From assembly GCF_030161095.1 (NCBI RefSeq), contig NZ_BSPP01000007.1:434920-498919 (forward strand): a stretch of DNA of 64,000 nucleotides. Direction: 5' to 3'. Each line of letters starts with the position of its first letter. Within the stretch, counting starts at the first letter, position 1. This DNA is from Cypionkella aquatica (GTDB taxonomy: Bacteria > Pseudomonadota > Alphaproteobacteria > Rhodobacterales > Rhodobacteraceae). Shown here piece by piece: positions 8,592-17,869 of the stretch. The notes beneath the pieces are model-generated. The model had not been told where the DNA came from. It saw nothing but the letters and a program-made list of their open reading frames with translations, and ran no database searches. The position numbers and the translations under genes were made by a program.

Positions 8592-9518
8592 ATGACCAGA
8601 GCCTTGTTCGCCGATCTGGATGCGGTTCTCAGCATAGCCCGGCACGGGTCTTTCCGGGCGGCAGCGCTTGAGCTTGGCATGTCGACCACCGCGCTGAGCA
8701 ACGCCATCGGCAAGCTTGAGCAGCGTTTGGGAGTTCGTCTTTTCAACCGCACGACCCGCAGTGTCGCGCTGAGCGATGCTGGACGCACATTTGTTGACCG
8801 GATCGGGCCCGCTGTGACCGATATCCACGATGCGATGCTGGCGGTGCAATCGCTTCAGGAAACGCCAACCGGCACTTTGCGCATCAACGCTTTTGCATCA
8901 GCGGCGCGCGAAGTGATGGCTCCGCTGGTCTGCACGTTTCTGCGGCAATATCCGCAAGTGCATATTGATCTGGTCACGGAAGGTAAGCTGGTCGATATCG
9001 TCGCGGGTGGGTTTGATCTGGGGTTGCGACCGGCTGACCTTGTGCCCAGCGATATGATCGCCCTGTCTCTTGGGTTGCCGCGCGAAAATGCTGTCGTCGC
9101 AGCGCCGGACTTTCTGCAAACACATGGCACACCCAGCGTTCCTGCCGATCTTTACCGCTATCGCTGTCTCCGCGCGCGCCTGCCGAACAACGCCTTGTTT
9201 CGCTGGCGATTTGAAAAGGATGGCGTGCCGGTGCAGATTGATGTGCAAGGCAGCCTCACGCTTGACGAAGCCAGCCTTGTGCGGATTGCGGCGCAGGAAG
9301 GCATGGGGCTTGGCTATGTGATGGAAGCGGATGTGCGCGATGACATCGCGGCCGGGCGGCTTGTGCGGGTGCTGGCGGATTGGACGCCGCGTCTGGCGCC
9401 ACTGGCGCTTTACTATCCGGGCAGGAAAAATCCTCCGGCGGCGTTCAAAGCGTTCCTTACCGCCGCCCGAGCGTTTGCGAACGCGCAGGTGTCAGCGGGG
9501 CCGGGTAGCGGCAGCTAA
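8592..9518 (+). CDS. LysR-family transcriptional regulator
   Basis: The 308-residue protein has a complete N-terminal winged helix ([20 protein letters not shown], then [20 protein letters not shown]) and a LysR substrate-binding domain from about residue 90 ([39 protein letters not shown]). It belongs to the subgroup often found beside SDRs. It is divergent from the SnoaL-SDR pair, with 138 bp between starts, and probably controls that pair. The intergenic stretch is rich in GATAA repeats near 8546-8590, but no single convincing LysR box was picked out. Confidence 0.93.
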   Translation: MTRALFADLDAVLSIARHGSFRAAALELGMSTTALSNAIGKLEQRLGVRLFNRTTRSVALSDAGRTFVDRIGPAVTDIHDAMLAVQSLQETPTGTLRINAFASAAREVMAPLVCTFLRQYPQVHIDLVTEGKLVDIVAGGFDLGLRPADLVPSDMIALSLGLPRENAVVAAPDFLQTHGTPSVPADLYRYRCLRARLPNNALFRWRFEKDGVPVQIDVQGSLTLDEASLVRIAAQEGMGLGYVMEADVRDDIAAGRLVRVLADWTPRLAPLALYYPGRKNPPAAFKAFLTAARAFANAQVSAGPGSGS

Positions 9519-9643
9519 ACACCTGTTGCGCATTGGTGCTTGGCTCAAACTTGGCGCGTTCGCGATAAGCCCGCCCAAGGTGATGGGCTGTGGTGGTGCA
9601 GATTTTCCAGACAGACCCACAGGGCTATGGCCGCGAACACGCG

Positions 9644-10627
9644 CTAGATGGCTGCCGCAAGTTCAAGCGCCGTGTCGCCGTCGATGATCAGGCCGCGCGC
9701 AACGCCGCTGGCCAGAAAGCCCTTCGATGCCTCTAGCTTAGAGCGGCCTGCGACAAGTGCGACGGTGCAGGTTTTGCGCAGGTCTTCAAATCCCAAGGCG
9801 ATGGTGCGCTGGTTCAGGGGATGCTGCACGGCGGCACCTTTGCCGTCAAAGAACAGCCCGTTGGTATCGCCCACCGCGCCCAACTCGCGCAGTTCTTCCA
9901 ACTCGCGCGCCGAAATCATGCCTTGGGTGCGCAGCAAAGAGCCTTCGCGCAATTCGCCTATGGAAATATAGGCCACGGTGGTCGCACGCGCGAGGCTCAG
10001 CGCCTGTTGCACAGATTGCTGCGACAGCAGAATTTCGCGCACCTCGGGCGTGTCGGCGATGAACGGCACTGGCAGGAAAAAGCCTTCGGCCCCGGTGGTG
10101 CGGGCGAAGGCGTGCAGCACCTCGAACGGGTTGTAGGCGAGGTTCGAGGTCAGCGAGCCCATCAGGCTGATGAACCGCGCGCCGGGGGCGGAAACCCCGG
10201 CCAGTTGCAGGGTCATTTGTTCCAGCGTGCGCCCCCAGCCGGTTCCCACCACCGCGCGCGGCGTTTCGGCAAGGTGGCGGCGCAGGTGGGTGGCGGCGGC
10301 GGTGCCCACGGCGCGGAAGGCAAAGCCCGACAGGATCGCTTCTGTCTCGCTGCGGTGGGCGTCTTTGCCCAAGGCGGGGGTGCAGATGCAGAAATCCAGA
10401 CCATAGTGCAAGCGAATCGCTTCCTCGACGGGCAGCAGGCCAACATTGGCGGGGTTGATCGAAATGCTGACCAAACCGGTGTCGCGGGCATCTGACAGCA
10501 GCTTGTTCACACGGGCACGGGTCAGACCCAACCGCTTGGCGGTGGCCTCTTGGTTCAGACCGCCAACATAATACAGCCAAGCCGCGCGGGCCATAAGGAT
10601 ATGATCTTCCTGAATTTCTCCGGCCAT
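9644..10627 (-). CDS. SorC/DeoR-type sugar-binding transcriptional regulator
   Basis: The 327-residue protein has an N-terminal helix-turn-helix (ARAAWLYYVGGLNQEATAKR, then LGLTRARVNKLLSDARDTGL) followed by a SorC-type sugar-phosphate sensor domain related to the DeoR sensor fold (RAVVGTGWGRTLEQM near residue 128, GDTNGLFFDGKG near residue 255). Start 10627 (MAGEIQEDH) is chosen because the frame upstream of it runs into the operator palindrome at 10665-10697. It is divergent from the sugar ABC importer, so it very likely represses the importer/dehydrogenase/kinase operon and responds to a phosphorylated sugar made by the FGGY kinase. Confidence 0.92.
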   Translation of the reverse strand: MAGEIQEDHILMARAAWLYYVGGLNQEATAKRLGLTRARVNKLLSDARDTGLVSISINPANVGLLPVEEAIRLHYGLDFCICTPALGKDAHRSETEAILSGFAFRAVGTAAATHLRRHLAETPRAVVGTGWGRTLEQMTLQLAGVSAPGARFISLMGSLTSNLAYNPFEVLHAFARTTGAEGFFLPVPFIADTPEVREILLSQQSVQQALSLARATTVAYISIGELREGSLLRTQGMISARELEELRELGAVGDTNGLFFDGKGAAVQHPLNQRTIALGFEDLRKTCTVALVAGRSKLEASKGFLASGVARGLIIDGDTALELAAAI

Positions 10628-10664
10628 CTTCACGCATACTCCTCGGCTGCATCCTGGGGCTATA

Positions 10665-10697
10665 ATTACAAATGTCATGATGCTTGACAATTGTAAT
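10665..10697. promoter_or_regulatory. Palindromic operator, probably for the SorC-type regulator
   Basis: Two 13-bp half sites, ATTACAAATGTCA and TGACAATTGTAAT, are inverted with a 7-bp spacer and agree at 12 of 13 positions. The site lies 38 bp upstream of the regulator start and 80 bp upstream of the binding-protein gene, in their shared intergenic region. It is AT-rich against a GC-rich background. Assignment to the SorC protein is inferred from position. Confidence 0.72.
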
Positions 10698-10777
10698 GAG
10701 TCGTTTCATTTTTAACCTGTCGGCAGAGGACCGACGGGGGATACCGCCAGCTCGCTGGCTCAGGGAGGACATAACAT

Positions 10778-11719
10778 ATGAAAAACCGGTTTGCCGGAAT
10801 GGTAGCGGCTTGCTCGATGCTGGCCTTGATGTCGGGATCGGCGCAGGCGTTGGAGCTGGCTTGGGTTCACGCCAATGCCGCCGCACAATCTGAATCGCGG
10901 GTGAAAGCAGGCTTTGATGCGTGGCTGCAAGAGTCGGGCAAGACCGACTGGAACGTAAGCCTGCTGGACAGCGGCGGCTCGGGCGAGGCGACGGCGTCGA
11001 ACATTCAGGATGCCGCCAGCCGTGGGGTTGATGCCATTGTGATCACCATGGCCGATCTGCGCGCCAGCCGGGCGGCTTTGGATGCGGCCAAGGCCGCGAA
11101 TATCCCGGTGTTCGCGGTGGACTCGGGCTATACCGAGGGCGTTCTCGTCGATATCACCACCAATAACTGGAAGATGTCGGCCGATGTGTCTGTCTATTTG
11201 CTGGATCAGATGGGCGGCAAGGGCAATCTGATTTTCCTGCGTATGGCCGAGCATCACGGCACCCGCAAGCGCGGCGATGTGATGGAAACCGTGCTGAAGG
11301 AATACCCCGATGTGAAGGTGCTGGCCGAGCATAACATCGACTACACCGCCTTCTTTGAAGATACCAACAAGACCATGGAAGATTACGTCGCGCGTTTTGG
11401 CGATGAAATCAATGCTGTCTGGGCGCCTTGGGATGAGCCGGCACAAGCTGCCGTCAACGTGCTGAACGCTGCTGGCTTGAAGAACGTCAAGGTGATCGGC
11501 ATTGACGGCCATCCGCAAGCCGTGGCCGAGGTCTGCAAGCCCGACAGCCAGATGATCGCAACCGTCAGCCAGCCGTTTGAAAAGATGGGGGCTCAGGTGG
11601 GCGAGTGGATTCAGGAAATCATCGTCGACAAGAAAAACCCCGATGACGTTCTGCCATCGAAAACCGTCTATATGGATGCGCCGCTGGTCACCAAGAAGAA
11701 CTGCAAAGACTTCATGTGA
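10778..11719 (+). CDS. Ribose-type sugar ABC transporter substrate-binding protein
   Basis: The 313-residue periplasmic protein has a 24-residue signal peptide (ending SGSAQA) and the fold of ribose/galactose-type binding proteins: LELAWVHANAAAQSESRVKAG, a SRGVDAIVITMADL hinge segment, NIPVFAVDSGY, and VKVIGIDGHPQAVAEV near the C-terminus. It would deliver a pentose, polyol or related sugar to the ATPase and permease encoded downstream. GGGAGG precedes the gene. A GC-rich hairpin right after the stop (11727-11751) may raise the level of its transcript relative to the rest of the operon. Confidence 0.92.
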   Translation: MKNRFAGMVAACSMLALMSGSAQALELAWVHANAAAQSESRVKAGFDAWLQESGKTDWNVSLLDSGGSGEATASNIQDAASRGVDAIVITMADLRASRAALDAAKAANIPVFAVDSGYTEGVLVDITTNNWKMSADVSVYLLDQMGGKGNLIFLRMAEHHGTRKRGDVMETVLKEYPDVKVLAEHNIDYTAFFEDTNKTMEDYVARFGDEINAVWAPWDEPAQAAVNVLNAAGLKNVKVIGIDGHPQAVAEVCKPDSQMIATVSQPFEKMGAQVGEWIQEIIVDKKNPDDVLPSKTVYMDAPLVTKKNCKDFM

Positions 11720-11726
11720 TCCATCT

Positions 11727-11751
11727 GCCGGGGTGGTTTGACCGCCCCGGC
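11727..11751 (+). promoter_or_regulatory. Intercistronic hairpin after the binding-protein gene
   Basis: GCCGGGG and CCCCGGC form a perfect 7-bp stem 7 nt after the stop codon, with an 11-nt loop and no T-run. Hairpins here are common in ABC operons, where they protect the binding-protein mRNA and damp the downstream genes. Confidence 0.55.
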
Positions 11752-11780
11752 CTTGCTTTCTGACTGGAAAGGAATGGCGC

Positions 11781-13286
11781 ATGGAAATCGTGCTTTCCGA
11801 TATCACGATGCAATTCCCCGGCACGCTAGCGCTGGATGGGGTGACGGCGGGCTTTCGCACCGATGAAGTGCATGGCCTGATCGGTGAAAATGGCGCGGGC
11901 AAATCCACGCTGGTGAACATCTTGGGCGGTAGTCTGCAACCCAGCGCAGGCACGGTGCAGATTGACGGGCGCGCGGTGCGTCTGGCCTCGCCGCATGATG
12001 CGTTGTTACAAGGTATCGCCCATGTCAGCCAAGAGGGCAGTCTGGTGCCGGGACTGAACGGGGCCGAGAATATCCTGCTGGGGGCTGAACCGCGAGTGGC
12101 GGGGGCGATGATCCGCACTGGCGCATTGAAGGCCGAGGCTGAAGCACTGGTGGCAAAATGGTTTCCGCAGGTCAGGATTGATCTGGCCCGCCCGGTCAGC
12201 GAATTGCCGATGGCCGACCGCAAGGTGATTGAGATTGTGCGGGCGTTGCGTGGCGCTGCCCGTATCGTCATTCTGGACGAGCCGACCGCCACGCTGCCCG
12301 CGCGCGAAAAGGAACAATTGTGGGGCATCATTCGCCAATTGCCGAAACAGGGCGTCGGCGTGGTGTTGATCAGCCATTTCCTATCTGAAATCAAAGCTTT
12401 GTCGGATCGCATCACGGTTTTGCGCGATGGCCGCCACATCCGCACCGATCCGTCTGCGTCGATGTCAGAGCATGACATGGTCGATATGATGCTGCGCCGA
12501 TCGGGCGGGGCGAACCTGCGGGGGGCGGCGGGTGCCGCTCAATCCACCGAGGTGGTGCTGGATGTCGCGGGGTGGAGCGTCGGTGCGATTGAGGTGCCGC
12601 AGTTCCGTCTGCATGCGGGTGAAATCGTCGGCCTGATCGGGTTGACCGGGGCCGGACATTTCGGCTTTGCGCGATCCTTGCACAATCCGGTGGGCGGGCG
12701 TTGCCGTGCGATGTCGGTGGCGGGCAAGCCCGTGCGACCCGGCTCGGTGTCGCAGATGCAGAAGGCGGGCATCGCTTTGGTGCCGGATCACCGTATGGAA
12801 TATGCGCTGATCGGCGAATGGAGCGTGCGCGAAAACCTTGCGATGGTGCATCCGTCGTTTGCGGGGATTGGCGGCGGCGTGCTGTCGATGCAGCGCGAAG
12901 AGGCCGAGGCGCAGCGGGTGATGAGGCTGCTCAACGTCAAGGCGCACAGCTCGGGTCAGTTGCTGAAAACCCTGTCGGGTGGCAACAAGCAGAAAATCTC
13001 TATCGGCAAATGGCTTTACGGCGCTGAAGGCCGCTACCGGGTGATGATCTTCATCGAGCCGACCGAAGGTGTTGATATTGGCGCCAAGGCTGAAATCTAT
13101 GCCGAGATGCGGCGGCTGGCGGCCTCGGGCGTGGGCATCATCATTGCCTCGTCCGACCTTCTGGAAATCGAATCCGTGGCGCATCGCGTCATCCCCTTTG
13201 CCAATCAACGGCCCGGCCCCGAAATCGCCCAGAGCGGCTTTTCGGAAAGCGCCTTTATCGCCGCCATTTCAGGAGTCGCAGCATGA
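11781..13286 (+). CDS. Sugar ABC transporter ATP-binding protein (RbsA type, two ATPase domains)
   Basis: The 501-residue protein has two tandem nucleotide-binding domains as in RbsA/XylG. Domain 1 has an intact Walker A (GENGAGKST) near residue 37 and Walker B (VILDEPTATLP); its signature is degenerate. Domain 2, from about residue 255, has a degenerate Walker A (GLTGAGHFGFARS), an intact signature LSGGNKQKISIGKWL, and a Walker B that reads IFIEPTEGVD, with I425 where Asp is expected. The weak second Walker A is normal in this family, but the missing Walker B Asp is not something I would expect. It powers import with the permease, whose gene overlaps its last 4 nt. Confidence 0.92.
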   Translation: MEIVLSDITMQFPGTLALDGVTAGFRTDEVHGLIGENGAGKSTLVNILGGSLQPSAGTVQIDGRAVRLASPHDALLQGIAHVSQEGSLVPGLNGAENILLGAEPRVAGAMIRTGALKAEAEALVAKWFPQVRIDLARPVSELPMADRKVIEIVRALRGAARIVILDEPTATLPAREKEQLWGIIRQLPKQGVGVVLISHFLSEIKALSDRITVLRDGRHIRTDPSASMSEHDMVDMMLRRSGGANLRGAAGAAQSTEVVLDVAGWSVGAIEVPQFRLHAGEIVGLIGLTGAGHFGFARSLHNPVGGRCRAMSVAGKPVRPGSVSQMQKAGIALVPDHRMEYALIGEWSVRENLAMVHPSFAGIGGGVLSMQREEAEAQRVMRLLNVKAHSSGQLLKTLSGGNKQKISIGKWLYGAEGRYRVMIFIEPTEGVDIGAKAEIYAEMRRLAASGVGIIIASSDLLEIESVAHRVIPFANQRPGPEIAQSGFSESAFIAAISGVAA

Positions 13287-14278
13287 GCGATCTGACCCCT
13301 TCGACCACCACCGTCAGCGCCCAAAGCCCGACGGGCTTTCTGCGCAAGGATCTGGTGCAACGCTACAGCACTTTGGTCGTGCTGGTGCTGATGTTTGCGG
13401 TCTTTACCGTGACGGTGGACAAATTCATGACGCCGCAGAACCTTTTGAACATCGCGCAGCAGATTTCGATGCTGACGATTGTGGGCGCTGGGCTGACCTT
13501 TGGCTTTGCCGCCAAAGAAATGGATCTTTCGGTCGGCTTCAGTGTCGGCCTTGCTGGCGTTCTGGTACCGTTGATGCTGGTGGCAGGAGTGTCCTTGCCG
13601 CTGGCCTTGCTGGGCGGTCTTGCCGCCGGGCTTGCGATTGGTGCGGTCAACGCGGCTTTGGTGACGCTGGTGGGTATTCCGTCGCTGATTGCGACGCTGG
13701 CGACAGGCTCGATCCTGTTCGGCATCAACTTTCTGATGACCGGGGGGCGCGCGATTTATGGCGGCTTGCCGGACACGTATCTGTGGCTGGGTCAAGGCCG
13801 GGTGGCTGGTATCCCGGTGCTGGCGTTCTTTATGCTGGCAGCGGTGGCCATCGCTTGGTTCGTGATGGAGCGGACGATCTTTGGTCGCTACATCTATGCG
13901 GTCGGTGGCAACCAGAAGGCGGCAGAGCTGTCGGGCGTCAAAGTGCGCCGTTACAAAGCCGCAGCGCTGGTTGTCTGCGCGGTGTTCGCGGTGATGGCAG
14001 GCACCCTGCTTGCGGCACGGCTTGGCTCGGGCCAGCCCAACGCGGGCGAGCGCTATCTGCTGGACGGTCTGGCCACCGTGTTCATCGGTATGACCATGCT
14101 GCGCCCCGGCACGGCCACCGTCTTGGGCACTTTCTTTGGCGCGTTGTTCATCGGGGTGATCAACAATGGCCTGAACCTGATGGGCATGGACACTTACATT
14201 CAGTCAATCGTGAAGGGTGTGATCATCCTTGTCGCGGTGGCTGTGGTGTCGCGCTCCACCAAATTGAACCTTCTGTAA
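13283..14278 (+). CDS. Sugar ABC transporter permease (RbsC type)
   Basis: The 331-residue membrane protein has about 9-10 hydrophobic helices and RbsC-family motifs: NIAQQISMLTIVGAGLTFGF near residue 53, KEMDLSVGFSVGLAGVL, GIPSLIATLATGSILFGI, TIFGRYIYAVGGNQKAAELSGV and ERYLLDGLATVFIGMTM. It forms the homodimeric channel of the importer. The start overlaps the ATPase stop by 4 nt and the E1 alpha gene follows after 12 bp, so import and breakdown of the substrate are encoded on one transcript. Confidence 0.94.
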   Translation: MSDLTPSTTTVSAQSPTGFLRKDLVQRYSTLVVLVLMFAVFTVTVDKFMTPQNLLNIAQQISMLTIVGAGLTFGFAAKEMDLSVGFSVGLAGVLVPLMLVAGVSLPLALLGGLAAGLAIGAVNAALVTLVGIPSLIATLATGSILFGINFLMTGGRAIYGGLPDTYLWLGQGRVAGIPVLAFFMLAAVAIAWFVMERTIFGRYIYAVGGNQKAAELSGVKVRRYKAAALVVCAVFAVMAGTLLAARLGSGQPNAGERYLLDGLATVFIGMTMLRPGTATVLGTFFGALFIGVINNGLNLMGMDTYIQSIVKGVIILVAVAVVSRSTKLNLL

Positions 14279-14290
14279 AGATCGGAGACG

Positions 14291-15343
14291 ATGATGAACC
14301 AGCCACAGGCTGTTCAGCGGGCCGACGCCAGTTCCAACACGGATCTGCCGCAGCTCTACCGGATGATGCGCCGCATCCGCACCTTTGAAGAACGTGTCGG
14401 CGAGCTGTTCGTGCGCGGCCAATCCGCAGGCTCGATGTTGCATCTGTCGATTGGCGAGGAAAGTGCGGCAGCGGGCGTCTGTGCGGCGATGCGCGAGGGC
14501 GATACCTTTACCACCCATCACCGTGGGCATGGCATCTTTCTGGCACGTGGCGCTGATCCAAACCGGATGATGGCCGAAATTGGCGGCAAAGAGGCGGGCT
14601 ACTGCCATGGCAAAGGCGGCTCGATGCACATTGCCGATATGGGGCTGGGGCATCTTGGGGCCAATGCGATTGTCGGCGGTGGTATCCCGGCGGTGGTCGG
14701 CGCTGGCCTTGCGGCACGGCACAAGAAATCGGGTGCGATCTCGGCTGCGTTCTTCGGCGATGGCGCGACGGGGCAGGGCATCCTCTATGAAAGCATGAAC
14801 ATGGCGGCGCTGTGGTCGCTGCCGTGCCTGTTTGTCTGCATCAACAACCAATACGGCATGGGCACGCGGATTGATCAGGCGACGGCCAACCCGCGCTTGC
14901 ATGAACGTGCGCAAGCCTTTGGTCTGACAGCGGAAACCGTCGACGGTCTGGATGTCGAGGCGGTGGCCGAGGCGGGGCGGCGTCTGGTCGATGGCGTGCG
15001 TGCCGGAAAGCCTGCGTTTTTGGTGATTGATTGCTACCGCTTTTATGGCCACGCCCGCAAAGACAAATCGCCCTACCGCGATCCTGTCGAGGAAGAAGTG
15101 GGCCGCGCCAAAGACCCGGTGGCCTTTGCCCGTGCTGCGCTGATTGACCGCAAGCTGCTGGCAGAGACTGCCTTGGACACGATGGATGCCGAAGTGGCCG
15201 CCGAGATGGATGCGACCATCGACTTTACCGTGGCGCAGCACGAGCCGCCGCTGTCGTCGATGTTCCGCGATGTCTACGCACCTGAAGAGCCTGAACCCGA
15301 ACCGGTGCGCACGCGCATCGACCGGATTCTGGCGCGCGCATAA
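14291..15343 (+). CDS. Thiamine-diphosphate-dependent dehydrogenase E1 alpha subunit (acetoin/pyruvate dehydrogenase type)
   Basis: The 350-residue protein has the E1 alpha architecture: RMMRRIRTFEERVGELF, THHRGHGIFLARGAD, GKGGSMHIADMGLGHLGANAIVGGG and the TPP/Mg motif FFGDGATGQG followed by NN. Within the E1 family, the GxCxGKGGSMHIAD-type region and the separate alpha/beta subunits resemble acetoin dehydrogenase AcoA. In that complex TPP attacks the ketone and the C-C bond to the neighbouring hydroxymethine is split, the acyl part going to lipoyl-E2 and CoA. The gene sits directly after a sugar ABC permease and before E1 beta and a lipoyl E2. ATG 14294 is an alternative start. Confidence 0.93.
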   Translation: MMNQPQAVQRADASSNTDLPQLYRMMRRIRTFEERVGELFVRGQSAGSMLHLSIGEESAAAGVCAAMREGDTFTTHHRGHGIFLARGADPNRMMAEIGGKEAGYCHGKGGSMHIADMGLGHLGANAIVGGGIPAVVGAGLAARHKKSGAISAAFFGDGATGQGILYESMNMAALWSLPCLFVCINNQYGMGTRIDQATANPRLHERAQAFGLTAETVDGLDVEAVAEAGRRLVDGVRAGKPAFLVIDCYRFYGHARKDKSPYRDPVEEEVGRAKDPVAFARAALIDRKLLAETALDTMDAEVAAEMDATIDFTVAQHEPPLSSMFRDVYAPEEPEPEPVRTRIDRILARA

Positions 15344-15353
15344 GGGGATAAAG

Positions 15354-16349
15354 ATGGCACTTCAGGAACTGACTTACCGCGACGCCTTGCGCAAAGCTCT
15401 GGCCGACGCCATGACCGAAAACCCCGATGTGGTGATCATCGGCGAAGAGGTCGGCCGCTATGGTGGCGCTTATGCCGTGACCAAAGACCTGATCAAGGAA
15501 TTTGGCCCAGAACGGGTGATCGACACGCCGATTTCCGAACCTGCTATCGTCGGGGCAGCGGTCGGCGCGGCTTTGGCGGGGCTCCGCCCGGTGGCCGAGC
15601 TGATGTATGTCGATTTCATCGGCATGACGATGGATCAGCTGGCCAACCAAGCCGCCAAGATCCGCTACATGTTTGGCGGCCAGATCGGCGTGCCGATGGT
15701 GTTGCGCACGCAGGGCGGCACAGGGCGCTCGGCAGGCGCGCAGCACAGCCAAAGCCTTGAGGCCTATGTGATGCACACCCCCGGCCTGCGGCTGGCGATG
15801 CCTGCGACGGTGGCGGATGCTTATCATCTGCTGCGCCAAGCGCTGACCAAGCCCGATCCGGTGGTGTTCATCGAGCATAAGGCGTTGTATACGCTGAAAG
15901 AAACCGTCGATCTGGATGCGCCGGTGCCGGAATGGGGCAAGGTGGCGGTGCGCCGTCAAGGCCGCGATCTGGTGATCGTCACCTATTCGCGTCAGGTGCA
16001 TTACGCGATGGAGGCCGCGAAACAGCTGGCAGCCCAGGGCATCGAGGCGACCGTGATAGATTTGCGCACTTTGAACCCGCTCGATTTTGACACCATCCGC
16101 ACCGAGGTCGAAAAGACTGGCCGCGCGATGGTGGTATCGGAAGGTGTCATGACAGCGGGCGTGGCTGCCGAACTTTCAGCCCGGATTTCCGAAGAGTGTT
16201 TTGATTTCCTTGAAGATCCGGTGATCCGGGTTGCGGGCGAAGATATTCCGATTTCGGTCTCGACCGTGCTGGAAACCGGCTCGGTGCCCGGCCCGCAACT
16301 GATCTTTGAGACTGCGATGAAGCTTATGGCTGGGCGGGTGGCGGCATGA
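15354..16349 (+). CDS. Thiamine-diphosphate-dependent dehydrogenase E1 beta subunit (acetoin/pyruvate dehydrogenase type)
   Basis: The 331-residue protein shows the E1 beta pattern: LTYRDALRKALADAM, VVIIGEEVGRYGGAYAVTK, VIDTPISEPAIVGAAVGAAL, VAELMYVDFIG, RTQGGTGRSAGAQHSQS and a C-terminal transketolase domain (VIVTYSRQVHYAMEAAKQL, EATVIDLRTLNPLD). It pairs with the upstream E1 alpha as an alpha2beta2 enzyme. Start ATG 15354 follows AAGGGGATAAAG. The stop overlaps the E2 start by 4 nt. It cannot be told from sequence alone whether the physiological substrate is acetoin, a 2-keto acid or a larger alpha-hydroxyketone. Confidence 0.94.
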   Translation: MALQELTYRDALRKALADAMTENPDVVIIGEEVGRYGGAYAVTKDLIKEFGPERVIDTPISEPAIVGAAVGAALAGLRPVAELMYVDFIGMTMDQLANQAAKIRYMFGGQIGVPMVLRTQGGTGRSAGAQHSQSLEAYVMHTPGLRLAMPATVADAYHLLRQALTKPDPVVFIEHKALYTLKETVDLDAPVPEWGKVAVRRQGRDLVIVTYSRQVHYAMEAAKQLAAQGIEATVIDLRTLNPLDFDTIRTEVEKTGRAMVVSEGVMTAGVAAELSARISEECFDFLEDPVIRVAGEDIPISVSTVLETGSVPGPQLIFETAMKLMAGRVAA

Positions 16350-17869
16350 TCGTGCAAACGCTCACCATGCCCCGGCTTGGCGAGACGATGGAAGAAGGCG
16401 TCATCGTCGGCTGGATGGTCGAACCGGGTAAGCCGTTCAAGCGCGGCGATCCGATACTGGAGCTGGAAACCGACAAGACGGTGGTGGAATTTCCGGCGCT
16501 GGGCGATGGCGTGCTGCAAGAAGTGCTGGTCGGCCCAGGTGATCGTGTTCCGGTCGGCACGCCGATTGCGCGCGCCACGCTTGGCAATACCGCCGAATGG
16601 GCGGATGCGGTTCAGACCGATGCTGCAGCTGCACCCGCGCCTGCCTCTGCCCCTGCGGCGGCCGGGCTGAATATCCTGACCATGCCGCGCTTGGGCGAGA
16701 CGATGGAAGAAGGCGTCGTCGTGCAATGGCTGGTCGCCGAAGGTGCGCTTTACGGTCGCGGCGATGCGATTCTAGAGATTGAAACCGACAAGACCGTGGC
16801 CGAAGTTCCAGCGCTGTATGAAGGGCGGGTGGTGCGGATTCTGGCCCAGCCGGGTGACCGCATCACTGTCGGGCTGCCGATTGCAGAGGTTGAGGGCCAA
16901 GTTGAGGCGGCAGAGATCGTGCCCGCGACGCCGGTTGCGGCTGTTGTGACGGCAGCTCTGCCTGCGACCGCTGCACCCAGTATCAGCACCAGCGATGCCC
17001 GATTGCGTGCGACCCCGCTTGCACGCAAGATCGCGCGGCAGAACAATGTGTCGCTGCACAATCTGCAAGGCACAGGGCGGCGGGGCCGGATCGAGCGTGC
17101 GGATGTCGAGCGCGCGGCTATGCCCGTTGTGGACGTTGATGTCGAAGGCAAGGGCGGGCGGTTGCATCTGCTGATCCACGGCTTTGCCGGTGATCGCTCG
17201 GCTTGGGCCACCACTGCTGCGGCTTTGCGGCGGGCAGGACATCGCACGGCGGTGTTTGATCTGCCGGGGCATGGCAGCAATGACGCGCAGGCCAGTGATC
17301 TGAACGCGCTGACCGATGCGGCAATGGCTGTGGCCAATGGCTTGCCGGGGCCGCTGGTGCTGGTCGGTCATTCGATGGGGGCAGCGGTTGCGGTTGCAGT
17401 TTCTGCACGGCTTGGGGCCAAGGTTTCGGGCGTGGTGCTGATCACACCTGCGGGCTGTGGTCCGCAGATCGGTGCCGAATTTGTGCATGGCATGGCGGCG
17501 GCCACCACGGCAGGAGAGGTCGGCCATCTGCTGCGCCTGCTCGGCCCGAAGGGTGGCGCTGTGTCGGACAGTGTTCTGGCGCAAATGGCGGCACAGACTG
17601 CGCGCGGGCGGCTGAAACCATTGGCAACGGCGCTGGCCTCGCCCGAGGGACGCCAGCGCATTGACCTGATCCGCATGCTAGAGGCTTTGCCCGAAGGCTT
17701 GCCGATCCGGGCCTTGTTCGGGCGCGATGATCCTATCGTTTCGGCGCGCGATGCGATGAACCTGCCCGCCCGCGTGGCGGTGCATTTCCTGCCAACCGGC
17801 CATATGCCGCAATGGGACGCCACCCGCGAAGTGGTCGAATTGATCCTGAAAGGAAGCCGGGATGAGTGA
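16346..17869 (+). CDS. acoC: E2-like fusion: two lipoyl domains, E3-binding domain and alpha/beta hydrolase (AcoC type)
   Basis: The 507-residue protein contains lipoyl domain 1 (about 3-78, ETDKT with K44), an Ala/Pro linker, lipoyl domain 2 (about 109-184, ETDKT with K149), a peripheral E3-binding domain (about 218-254, RATPLARKIARQNNVSL...GRRGRIERADV) and an alpha/beta-hydrolase domain (about 272-505) with GHSMG nucleophile S343, GRDDP acid D461 or D462, and GHMPQ H486. The usual 2-oxoacid-dehydrogenase acyltransferase catalytic domain is absent. This layout is that of the acetoin dehydrogenase E2 (AcoC), where the hydrolase-fold domain takes the acyltransferase place; two lipoyl domains instead of one is less usual. 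No E3 gene is nearby, so a shared cellular E3 is inferred. Confidence 0.9.
   Translation: MIVQTLTMPRLGETMEEGVIVGWMVEPGKPFKRGDPILELETDKTVVEFPALGDGVLQEVLVGPGDRVPVGTPIARATLGNTAEWADAVQTDAAAAPAPASAPAAAGLNILTMPRLGETMEEGVVVQWLVAEGALYGRGDAILEIETDKTVAEVPALYEGRVVRILAQPGDRITVGLPIAEVEGQVEAAEIVPATPVAAVVTAALPATAAPSISTSDARLRATPLARKIARQNNVSLHNLQGTGRRGRIERADVERAAMPVVDVDVEGKGGRLHLLIHGFAGDRSAWATTAAALRRAGHRTAVFDLPGHGSNDAQASDLNALTDAAMAVANGLPGPLVLVGHSMGAAVAVAVSARLGAKVSGVVLITPAGCGPQIGAEFVHGMAAATTAGEVGHLLRLLGPKGGAVSDSVLAQMAAQTARGRLKPLATALASPEGRQRIDLIRMLEALPEGLPIRALFGRDDPIVSARDAMNLPARVAVHFLPTGHMPQWDATREVVELILKGSRDE

Noticed and set aside
10672-10697. sigma-54 or sigma-70 promoter in the SorC intergenic region
   Set aside because: TTGACA-like parts exist but belong to the operator palindrome; no well-spaced -10 box could be fixed by eye.
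13069-14388. 439-codon plus-strand frame over the permease gene
   Set aside because: It is out of frame with the RbsC-type permease, whose motifs are complete; the long frame reflects GC-rich third positions.
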